From the NCBI GenBank assembly GCA_905373785.1, contig CAJPUK010000005.1, forward strand, positions 1-30,341: a stretch of DNA of 30,341 nucleotides. Reading direction: 5' to 3'. This DNA is from an uncultured Johnsonella sp. (GTDB taxonomy: Bacteria > Bacillota > Clostridia > Lachnospirales > Lachnospiraceae). The notes under the pieces were generated by a model. The model saw only the letters and a program-made list of their open reading frames with translations, did not search any database and was not told where the DNA came from. Shown piece by piece: positions 23,980 through 30,341 of this stretch (position 1 is the stretch's first letter; each line of letters begins with the position of its first letter). A program made the position numbers and the translations under genes.

Positions 23980-24096
23980 TAATGTATAGTATCATTGATA
24001 TCCGGTCTTATTGATACTTTGTTAATAAATTTCAGAAGATATATAATTAAAGAACTATCACTGATATTAATTACATATCAATGATACGCTACACTA
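23980..24096. mobile_element. MITE-like element, copy B (117 bp)
   Basis: This is the second copy of the element seen at 7447-7579, in the same orientation. The left arm is TAATGTATAGTATCATTGAT and the right arm on the minus strand is TAGTGTAGCGTATCATTGAT. The body keeps GGTCTTATT, ACTTTGTTAATAAATT, AGAAGATATATAAT and CTGATATTAATTA, but lacks about 16 central bases. Both arms carry CATTG where both arms of copy A carry CGTTG. The right-end TA plus the next base forms the nagZ TAG stop. There is no coding capacity. Confidence 0.75.
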
Positions 24097-25398
24097 ATTA
24101 CTTAATTTTACCCTTAATATCCTTCTTAGCGATTCATCAAGGCGTTCCTCAGGAATTTCACCGTTTTTAAAAGCTTCAAGCAGTGAAAAGTAGGCTTCCT
24201 TAAAACTACTTGTAATTAGCAGCATATCCGCACCTGCATTAAAAGATTTCTTTACAGCCTCCTTTATACTATAGTGATTGTTGATTGCTCCCATATCCAA
24301 AGCATCCGTTATAATGATTCCTTTATAATTAAGCTCCCCTCTTAAAAACTCACTTAACATCTTTTTAGAAAGAGAAGTCGGAGTATTATCTCCAATCACA
24401 TTGGGAAGTGAAATATGGGATACCATAATAACGGGAACTTCTTGTTTAATGGCCTCTAAAAACGGTACAAGCTCCGCTTTTTTAAGTTCTTCCAAAGTCT
24501 TATATGAGTAGGCAAAGTCACTGTGACTATCTTCCAAAGTTCCTCCATGCCCCGGAAAATGCTTATAACAACCTAAAACACCCGCCTCATTTAATCCTTG
24601 TATATATGCGCTTGCCATATCCGATACCAGGTAAGGGTCTTTTCCGAATGACCTGTCACCAATTACTTTATTTTTAGGTTCGGTCAATACATCCGCATCC
24701 GGTGCAAAATTCAAATTAAATCCGTATTCATTTAAATACCTGCCTATTTCAAATCCTACCTGTCTTACTTTTTCAACATCATTTTCTTCACCAAGCTTCT
24801 TCATCGTAGGAGTTTTAGGAATATCAAAGCCTGCTTTTTTCTGCAGTCTTGAGACAGTGCCTCCCTCTTCATCAATTGCTAAAAATACCGGAAAGGAGCT
24901 TTTTTCATTTGCAATTTTTTGCATATTTTTAAGCATTTGTTTTGTTTGTTCAGGGCTTTCAAAATTCTCTGAAAAATACACAAGTCCTCCAACCGGATAC
25001 TCATTAAAAGAATTTTTACTTTGTTCCGCCGCCCTCGTTACCTGAGCTATACCTGTAAGTGCTTCAGGTGTTACAAAAAATAACTGTGCAACTTTTTCTT
25101 CCAAGGTCATTTTTGCAAGGCTCTCTTCTACCTTTTTTGATAATATTTCTTCCTTACTATGCTCATTTTCTTTATTTATATATGTAGTTTGTTCCGGACT
25201 TTCATTTGATATATTGATTTTAGCAGTTTCTTTTGTACTTTGTATACTATCTTTTTGACTTAATTCACTCGACATTGCATTATTTATTTCATTGCCCTTT
25301 GAATTATACATATAACTTGTAATTAAAAATACACTGCTCGCAATTACAAGTATAAAAGCAAATATTATGCAAATTTTAATAAAACCGCTATTCTTCAT
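24094..25398 (-). CDS. nagZ: Membrane-anchored GH3 beta-N-acetylhexosaminidase (NagZ-like)
   Basis: This 434-residue GH3 enzyme probably cleaves N-acetylglucosamine from peptidoglycan fragments. An N-terminal membrane segment at about 6-28 has no lipobox, so it is likely a signal anchor with the catalytic domain outside. Residues 35-80 are a Ser/Glu/Asn-rich linker. The GH3 domain shows FLAIDEEGG, KHFPGHGGT with the EDSH acid/base loop (Asp290, His292), and IITDALDMGAI with nucleophile Asp365. The usual GHGDT reads GHGGT. The Met at 25398 is preferred over that at 25410 because GGTGG lies at better spacing; either overlaps the upstream gene's end, so coupling is likely. The stop codon is formed by MITE copy B. 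Confidence 0.88.
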   Translation of the reverse strand: MKNSGFIKICIIFAFILVIASSVFLITSYMYNSKGNEINNAMSSELSQKDSIQSTKETAKINISNESPEQTTYINKENEHSKEEILSKKVEESLAKMTLEEKVAQLFFVTPEALTGIAQVTRAAEQSKNSFNEYPVGGLVYFSENFESPEQTKQMLKNMQKIANEKSSFPVFLAIDEEGGTVSRLQKKAGFDIPKTPTMKKLGEENDVEKVRQVGFEIGRYLNEYGFNLNFAPDADVLTEPKNKVIGDRSFGKDPYLVSDMASAYIQGLNEAGVLGCYKHFPGHGGTLEDSHSDFAYSYKTLEELKKAELVPFLEAIKQEVPVIMVSHISLPNVIGDNTPTSLSKKMLSEFLRGELNYKGIIITDALDMGAINNHYSIKEAVKKSFNAGADMLLITSSFKEAYFSLLEAFKNGEIPEERLDESLRRILRVKLSN

Positions 25399-27505
25399 AT
25401 TCCACCACATATCCTGTTTTTCCTAAAAAGTAGGATAATGCCGGATCGTGAATCGGATCATCTCTTTCATCATTCCATGACCAAATACCGGCTACATTCC
25501 ACAGTATAAGATACTTTTCTTCAGTACCGTCCCTATCGTTTCTGGACGGCTCTCCGGGGTACCATACCTGATATTGTTCAAAATTCTCTCCGGTGATCCA
25601 ATGCCCGTAACAATAACCGTTATTGATCATTGTATATCCGCCCATCCAAACATAAGTAAGACCTGCATCGGCAGCCATTTTGCTAACAGTCTGCATTTCT
25701 TCTTCCGAAGTAATTGTTACCAGGTGTCCACCTCTTTGAATAGCCTCTGCATTTGCCTGCGACCATGATACATCCGCCTTAACCAATTCATATTTACTGT
25801 CATGTTTGGTATGTGCTATAACCTTACTGGCTACAAAAGTGCTTTCATTTTCACAAGTGTAAGTATTATCCAATACCAGGCACTGTGCCGACCTCTCGAT
25901 ATAGGCATCAATACTTTGATCTGTAACATATTCAATGCAATACAAATCCTTTTGCTCAGTATAGATATTTTGTAAAATGCTTGACATGTCATACAAGTCG
26001 TTTATGTTCCAATAACGCCCTTTGGTTTGCTCGGCAATATAAGTCAATCCGTAACTGTCAACATCTCCCGCACCTATAATATAAATCGGAACCGAAGAGG
26101 CTATGGCGGCATTTATAACATCCTGTTCATTGTAATAACTTGCATTATCCTGTCCGTCAGTAAATACAATTACACACTTTGCTCCGGCTTGTGCAGAAGC
26201 ATTGCGAACTCCTTCCATACAGGCGTCATATAAGGCTGTATTTCCATTAGCGGAAAGGCTTGCTACACCGTTATTTAGAAATTCCAAACTTCTTGTGTAA
26301 GAACACATATACATAACACTGTCTTCAAAGGCAAGAAATTCCGCCTGATCCCCGTTATTGTAATCAAGACTATTAATAAACTGACTCATAACGTTTTTAA
26401 TTTTAGGCATATCCTGTTCCATAGAGCCTGATTTGTCAGCTACAATATCAATACTGAGCCCCTGATTGCCCTCAAGTTTCTCAATCTTCTTTACCTCACG
26501 CTCTATATAAGCACCTCCGGCAATAGATTCTTTAACGGCAGCTGTAGGAGAACTCAATGTAACGGCAGCGTCGCTTGTGTCCAAAATTTGATAATATACC
26601 TTTACCACAGGATACTCCGACACATCGGAAGATATATATTTCATATTTGCAATAATACTTCTTGTTACTGATTTTTTTTCTAAGTCTTCGTAAGCGGAGA
26701 CCTTGCTTTTTTTCTTTTCTTTTGTTGCAACTTTTGAATCGGATTCATCATTTGCCGATATCATTTCATCTTCCAAAGAATCATCTTCCATTTTAGCAAG
26801 CATATCAACAATTATTTTATCATCTTTTATCCTCTTCGGAACATCGGTTAAAACACTTATCGCCTTCTCATAATCTCCATCATAATAATATGCCTTAGCC
26901 AAATATACGTAGCCTTGCGGCTTTTTAGGATCTATGTCTATTGCCTTTTTTGCCGCCTCTATCGCCTTTTCATATTCTCCGTTTTGCCAATATTTTTCTG
27001 AAGCTGCACAGTTTCTATTATATCTATTACTCGGAAGGTTATAATCATATACAAAGAAGGCACCTATTCCAAGCAAAATAGACAAAAGCAGTAGTCCTCC
27101 CAGCTTTAGTATCAAGGAAGTATTATTTCGTTTATTCGCCGGCGGTATCGGGTTTTGTACAGGCTCTCTATTTTCAGAATTTGAAGGTAAAGTACTGCCC
27201 GAAGTCACAATATTCTCTTCTAAGGTTTTAGATATTTCGGTATTTGCAACAGTTATATTCTTTTCCAAATTTACCGCCTTGTCTGAATTTTTTTTGGAAC
27301 TGTAATCAAGTGCTACTGTCGCATCTTTATCGTCATATATTTCCTCATCATCTTCTGCTGCATTTGTTTTAGTATCGTCATTTACCGTTTCCTTAATATC
27401 ATCAGTATTTTCATCCGCTGAAAATAACTTTGCTCCGCAGAGCGGGCAAAATCTTGCTCCACTTCTGTCATCAGGAACTTTATAACCACAACTTTTACAA
27501 AACAT
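25388..27505 (-). CDS. Zinc-ribbon/TPR/VWA/C-type-lectin membrane protein
   Basis: This 705-residue protein has an unusual domain order. Residues 1-25 form a zinc ribbon (Cys3, Cys6, Cys20, Cys23). An acidic low-complexity linker leads to one membrane helix at about 130-154. TPR repeats follow at about 166-222 (NGEYEKAIEAAKKAIDIDP). A von Willebrand A domain at about 350-515 has the MIDAS set DKSGS (Asp357, Ser359, Ser361), Thr423 and Asp450 in FTDGQD. Residues 568-705 resemble a C-type lectin domain (GGHLVTITSEEE, WMGGY, WSWND). The orientation implied is zinc ribbon inside, TPR-VWA-lectin outside. The Met at 27505 directly follows GGAGGGG and is preferred over that at 27526. It overlaps nagZ, so a cell-wall role is plausible, but the function is unknown. 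Confidence 0.8.
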   Translation of the reverse strand: MFCKSCGYKVPDDRSGARFCPLCGAKLFSADENTDDIKETVNDDTKTNAAEDDEEIYDDKDATVALDYSSKKNSDKAVNLEKNITVANTEISKTLEENIVTSGSTLPSNSENREPVQNPIPPANKRNNTSLILKLGGLLLLSILLGIGAFFVYDYNLPSNRYNRNCAASEKYWQNGEYEKAIEAAKKAIDIDPKKPQGYVYLAKAYYYDGDYEKAISVLTDVPKRIKDDKIIVDMLAKMEDDSLEDEMISANDESDSKVATKEKKKSKVSAYEDLEKKSVTRSIIANMKYISSDVSEYPVVKVYYQILDTSDAAVTLSSPTAAVKESIAGGAYIEREVKKIEKLEGNQGLSIDIVADKSGSMEQDMPKIKNVMSQFINSLDYNNGDQAEFLAFEDSVMYMCSYTRSLEFLNNGVASLSANGNTALYDACMEGVRNASAQAGAKCVIVFTDGQDNASYYNEQDVINAAIASSVPIYIIGAGDVDSYGLTYIAEQTKGRYWNINDLYDMSSILQNIYTEQKDLYCIEYVTDQSIDAYIERSAQCLVLDNTYTCENESTFVASKVIAHTKHDSKYELVKADVSWSQANAEAIQRGGHLVTITSEEEMQTVSKMAADAGLTYVWMGGYTMINNGYCYGHWITGENFEQYQVWYPGEPSRNDRDGTEEKYLILWNVAGIWSWNDERDDPIHDPALSYFLGKTGYVVEYEE

Positions 27506-27533
27506 GTTCCCCTCCAATAAAGACATTGTATGA

Positions 27534-27560
27534 ATTTAACATATCTTTTCTATGTTAAAT
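27534..27560. promoter_or_regulatory. 10-bp inverted repeat in the leader of the VWA-lectin gene
   Basis: ATTTAACATA at 27534-27543 and its perfect complement TATGTTAAAT at 27551-27560 surround a 7-base spacer. It lies between the promoter at 27608-27636 and the start codon at 27505. It could be an operator for a dimeric repressor or an RNA hairpin in the leader; the sequence alone does not decide. Confidence 0.4.
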
Positions 27561-27607
27561 ATCATAAAACAAGGTTTAACACACCGGTTACACAAAATCT
27601 CAAGTAT

Positions 27608-27636
27608 GTTATATAATAAATACTTATTTTTTGCAA
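27608..27636 (-). promoter_or_regulatory. Promoter of the VWA-lectin/nagZ unit
   Basis: TTGCAA (27636-27631) and TATAAC (27613-27608) are spaced by 17 bp on the minus strand, giving a leader of about 95 bases before the start codon. Sigma-A-like hexamers at ideal spacing support the call. The remaining DNA between here and the aroA promoter (27637-27803) is AT-rich and without a recognisable feature. Confidence 0.55.
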
Positions 27637-27803
27637 TATTCTCTTCATATTTACTTTGTTTTTTGTCATTATTAAGTAAAGCTTTTTTGTATTTTAAAAC
27701 AAGTATTTGGAAAATAAACTTACTTTTTTATTGACATATTTTTAATTACATTACTCAAGAGTATTTATTGGTAAAAATATATCAATGCTGTTTTTTACTT
27801 TAA

Positions 27804-27832
27804 TTGAAGCTATTTTTGTGATAATATAAAAT
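27804..27832 (+). promoter_or_regulatory. Candidate aroA promoter
   Basis: TTGAAG (27804-27809) and TAAAAT (27827-27832) are separated by 17 bp. An overlapping TGTGATAAT at 27817-27825 is an alternative extended -10. Either would give a leader of about 90-100 bases before the preferred aroA start. Confidence 0.45.
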
Positions 27833-27929
27833 ACTGTAAATCAAAGTATTTGCTGTAAGCATAAAGTACTTTATCGGACAAATACAAAAAATGCTAAGAC
27901 AAAGAGTTAAAGTCAAAGGATCAAACACT

Positions 27930-29198
27930 ATGTATAATAAAAAACTTAAGGGAAGTATTACCGTTCCGGGAGATAAATCCATCTCTCACAGAGCTGTGAT
28001 GTTTGCTTCAATAGCAAAGGGTGTAAGCCATATAAACGGGTTCCTTAACGGAGCCGACTGCATTTCCACTATTAACTGCTTTAGGCAGATGGGTATAGAA
28101 ATAGAGCAGTTAAATGATAAAGTTACGGTAAAGGGTAAGGGCATGTACGGACTTACAAAGCCGGGTAAAGAGCTTTACTGCGGAAACAGCGGAACTACCG
28201 TAAGACTGCTTTCGGGTATACTTTCGGCACAAGATTTTTCTTCTTCCTTAAACGGTGATGCATCCATACAAAAAAGACCTATGGCAAGGGTAATAGAGCC
28301 GCTTAAAAGCATGGGGGCTAATATAACTTCTTTTAATAATTCCTCTAAGACGCCGCTTTTTATAGAGCCTTCCCGCTTACATGGCATACATTACAAATCA
28401 CCTGTAGCCAGTGCTCAGGTAAAGTCTGCAATCTTGCTTGCCGGACTTTATGCAAAGGGCGAAACCCTTGTTGAAGAAATCTATAAATCACGCAATCATA
28501 CCGAGCTTATGCTTGAGAGTTTCGGTGCTAAAGTATCATCTGCTGCCTTAAGTGCCAAAGTTTCGAGAACCGATGAGCTTTTTGCAAATGATATCACCGT
28601 TCCGGGGGATATATCCTCCGCAGCCTATTTTTTAGTTGCGGCACTTATCAGTCCCGGCTCTGAGCTTCTTATAAAAAATGTAGGCATAAACCCTACAAGA
28701 GACGGTATACTTGAAGTTCTGAAAAACATGGGAGCCGATATAGAAATTGTTGATTCTTATATGGCAGGGTTCGAACCTTGTGCCGATTTACTTGTAAGGC
28801 ACTCCAAGCTGTATGGAACAAGTATAGGTGGCAGCATAATTCCAAGGCTTATTGATGAAATTCCGGTTATAGCAATAGCTGCAAGCATGGCTGAGGGTAC
28901 TACCATAATTAAAGATGCCGCTGAACTTAAGGTCAAAGAATCCGACAGATTAAAGGTTATGAGCGAGGAGCTTACAAAACTCGGGGCGAAAATAGAAGCT
29001 ACTGAGGACGGGCTTATAATAGAAGGTGGGCACAGTCTACAGGCTGCTACCATAAACTCTTATAAGGATCACAGGATTGCTATGAGTTTTTATATTCTGA
29101 ATACCTTACTTAAGGAACAGCTTAAGATAATCGATGCGGATTGTGTAAATATATCTTTTCCGAACTTTTATTCGGATTTTAATAATTTATTACAATAG
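27930..29198 (+). CDS. aroA: 3-phosphoshikimate 1-carboxyvinyltransferase (EPSP synthase)
   Basis: This 422-residue enzyme transfers enolpyruvate from PEP to shikimate 3-phosphate in aromatic amino acid synthesis. Conserved motifs are VPGDKSISHRA near the N terminus, CGNSGTTVRLLSG around residue 78, the QVKSAILLAGLYA segment, and KVKESDRLK near residue 331, with YKDHRIAMSF near the end. The LCGNSGTT and QVKSA forms resemble class II enzymes. The ATG at 27930 gives a normal N terminus and follows AAAGGA; an in-frame ATG at 27891 has no ribosome binding site. It is followed 9 bp later by a nitroreductase gene. Other shikimate genes are not in the window. Confidence 0.95.
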   Translation: MYNKKLKGSITVPGDKSISHRAVMFASIAKGVSHINGFLNGADCISTINCFRQMGIEIEQLNDKVTVKGKGMYGLTKPGKELYCGNSGTTVRLLSGILSAQDFSSSLNGDASIQKRPMARVIEPLKSMGANITSFNNSSKTPLFIEPSRLHGIHYKSPVASAQVKSAILLAGLYAKGETLVEEIYKSRNHTELMLESFGAKVSSAALSAKVSRTDELFANDITVPGDISSAAYFLVAALISPGSELLIKNVGINPTRDGILEVLKNMGADIEIVDSYMAGFEPCADLLVRHSKLYGTSIGGSIIPRLIDEIPVIAIAASMAEGTTIIKDAAELKVKESDRLKVMSEELTKLGAKIEATEDGLIIEGGHSLQAATINSYKDHRIAMSFYILNTLLKEQLKIIDADCVNISFPNFYSDFNNLLQ

Positions 29199-29207
29199 GA
29201 GGTTTTT

Positions 29208-29723
29208 ATGGACTTTTTAGAGCTTGCCAAGGGCAGATATTCAGTAAGAAGTTTTTTAGACAAAAAAGTTGAGGCTGAAAAAATAGCCAAGATACTTTTT
29301 GCAGCAAATGTTGCACCTACAGCCTGCAACAATCAACCACAAAAGATTTACATACTTCAAAGTGAAGAAGCACTGTCAAAGCTTTCTTCAGTATGCAAGT
29401 ATACCTTTGGTGCTAAAACAATATTCTTGCTTTGCTATGATGAAAACTTGGCATGGCAAAACCCCTTAACCAAGGGATATAACAGCGGTGAGACCGATGT
29501 AAGTATAGTATGCACACATATGATGCTTGAAGCTCATAATCTGGGACTTGGCTCCTGCTGGGTAGGATATTTTGAGCATAGTAAGATAAGTGAAATCTTT
29601 TCACTTCCGGATAATATAAAACCTGTAGCCTTACTTCCTATAGGCTACATACCCGACTCCTCCCGTCCGAGCCACTTACATGAAACTTACAGAAAACAGG
29701 ATGAAATGGTGGAAATATTATAA
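29208..29723 (+). CDS. Nitroreductase-family FMN oxidoreductase
   Basis: This 171-residue protein is a compact nitroreductase-family flavoenzyme that would use FMN and NAD(P)H. Typical features are KGRYSVRSFLDKKV at the N terminus for phosphate binding, PTACNNQPQKIYI, and AHNLGLGSCWVGYFE in the second half, then LLPIGYIPD. It lies 9 bp after aroA with AGGAGG overlapping the aroA stop codon, so the pair is cotranscribed. The physiological substrate cannot be told from sequence. No ferredoxin domain is attached. Confidence 0.9.
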   Translation: MDFLELAKGRYSVRSFLDKKVEAEKIAKILFAANVAPTACNNQPQKIYILQSEEALSKLSSVCKYTFGAKTIFLLCYDENLAWQNPLTKGYNSGETDVSIVCTHMMLEAHNLGLGSCWVGYFEHSKISEIFSLPDNIKPVALLPIGYIPDSSRPSHLHETYRKQDEMVEIL

Positions 29724-29818
29724 AAGGGCTCAGTAAAGAGACTTTTGCATTAAGAATATAATATACAAAACTTAGCAGTAAGTAAAACAACGACTTACCT
29801 GTTAAAGTATTATTTTAC

Positions 29819-29870
29819 TCAAACTTCCCACACTCAAAGTTGGTTATGGGAAGTTTGAATTATTTTATTC
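29819..29870 (+). terminator. Terminator of the aroA-nitroreductase unit
   Basis: TCAAACTTCCCA at 29819-29830 pairs perfectly with its complement at 29847-29858 across a 16-base loop, followed by the T-rich ATTATTTTATTCTTC. A 12-bp stem with a broken T-tract fits a rho-independent terminator. The minus-strand gene ending at 29881 may also use the stem. Confidence 0.65.
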
Positions 29871-29880
29871 TTCTTTACAT

Positions 29881-30341
29881 TTACCAAAGCATAGCTGCTT
29901 CAAAATCATATTTACTAAGAAACCCCTTGGGGTAGAGCCATTCCGGTAAAAGAATCGTTTCTCGTTTTATAGGATATATAGGGTACCAGTCTACTAACTT
30001 ATATGCTTCAAAATATTCACCACCCACTTCCCAATATTTACCTTCCTCTATCTTTTCCACAATACACAAATAGGTATTACCATATTCCGAAAGCGGCATT
30101 TCTCTTATCGGATTATCATCAATTTCAAGCCAAATATCATGAATATGTTCTTTGTCATAAAAACCATTGCTATCTCCTACTATTTCCCAGCTTGCACCTG
30201 TTGCATAAAATGTTTCTTTAATTAATATAGCATTCTTGTATTTATAAAAATCATCCTCTGTTTTTGTATATTTAACAGGTATCCAAGCCGGAATAAGGTA
30301 AATTATTATAACTACAATTAGTACTGACAACAGTGTAATAA
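29881..30341 (-). CDS. Unrecognised membrane-anchored protein, 5' end beyond the window
   Basis: The reading frame runs off the right edge without a stop, so the protein is probably truncated at its N terminus. A TTG at 30330 is the only start in the window and has no visible ribosome binding site. At least 149 residues are seen. A hydrophobic segment (VLIVVIIIYLIPAW) is followed by a polar domain rich in Tyr, Trp, Glu and Asp, including GEYFEAYKLVDWYPIYPI. One membrane anchor with an exported domain is likely. I do not recognise the family and assign no function. It is convergent with the aroA-nitroreductase unit. Confidence 0.55.
   Translation of the reverse strand, partial: ITLLSVLIVVIIIYLIPAWIPVKYTKTEDDFYKYKNAILIKETFYATGASWEIVGDSNGFYDKEHIHDIWLEIDDNPIREMPLSEYGNTYLCIVEKIEEGKYWEVGGEYFEAYKLVDWYPIYPIKRETILLPEWLYPKGFLSKYDFEAAMLW

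Noticed and set aside
1..30341. CRISPR array, prophage, toxin-antitoxin or defence genes
   Set aside because: No regularly spaced direct repeats, integrase, phage structural or recognisable defence genes were found on either strand.

Overview
The window is low-GC DNA of a Gram-positive, Clostridia-type bacterium, most likely a Lachnospiraceae member (inference). Pointers are the relA–MBL–hemZ–hisS block, the dnaX–ybaB–recR run, long-form HPF, a Bacillus-type SRP RNA with an Alu domain, a flavodiiron protein, strong AGGAGG-type ribosome binding sites and frequent extended -10 promoters. Almost everything is housekeeping and lies on the minus strand; only fprA and the aroA–nitroreductase pair are on the plus strand.

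Layout. (1) 91-7144, minus: hisS followed by corrinoid genes (cobI/cbiL, cobJ/cbiH, a CobK-CbiE-CbiT triple fusion, cbiA) and an OGG-type DNA glycosylase. This is only part of an anaerobic-type B12 pathway. (2) 7447-11985: relA, an MBL-fold hydrolase and hemZ, separated from hisS by a 133-bp MITE-like element. (3) 12136-13341, plus: flavodiiron protein. (4) 13342-13815, non-coding: a long perfect hairpin and an orphan IS200/IS605-like remnant that resembles the 3' end of a TnpB omegaRNA. (5) 13816-20939, minus: hpf, then pfkA-dnaX-ybaB-recR-TPR protein-cvpA as an apparent operon. (6) 21036-21371: SRP RNA with its own promoter and terminator. (7) 21379-23819: cardiolipin synthase and a GH114-like lipoprotein. 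(8) 23903-27636: terminator, a second MITE copy, and a nagZ-like hydrolase overlapping a large zinc-ribbon/TPR/VWA/C-type-lectin membrane protein. (9) 27804-29870, plus: aroA and nitroreductase with terminator. (10) 29881 to the right edge: an unrecognised membrane-anchored protein cut by the window end.

The least ordinary items are the two related MITE-like elements. They lie in the same orientation, each overlaps a neighbouring gene by exactly its stop codon, and their inverted-repeat arms differ between copies in a compensatory way. The orphan IS605/omegaRNA-like remnant, the CobK-CbiE-CbiT fusion, the CbiA with a substituted conserved Asp, the mixed-signature phosphofructokinase and the VWA-lectin protein next to nagZ also merit attention. 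I do not see a clear defence system, CRISPR array, prophage or wholly new multi-gene system here.
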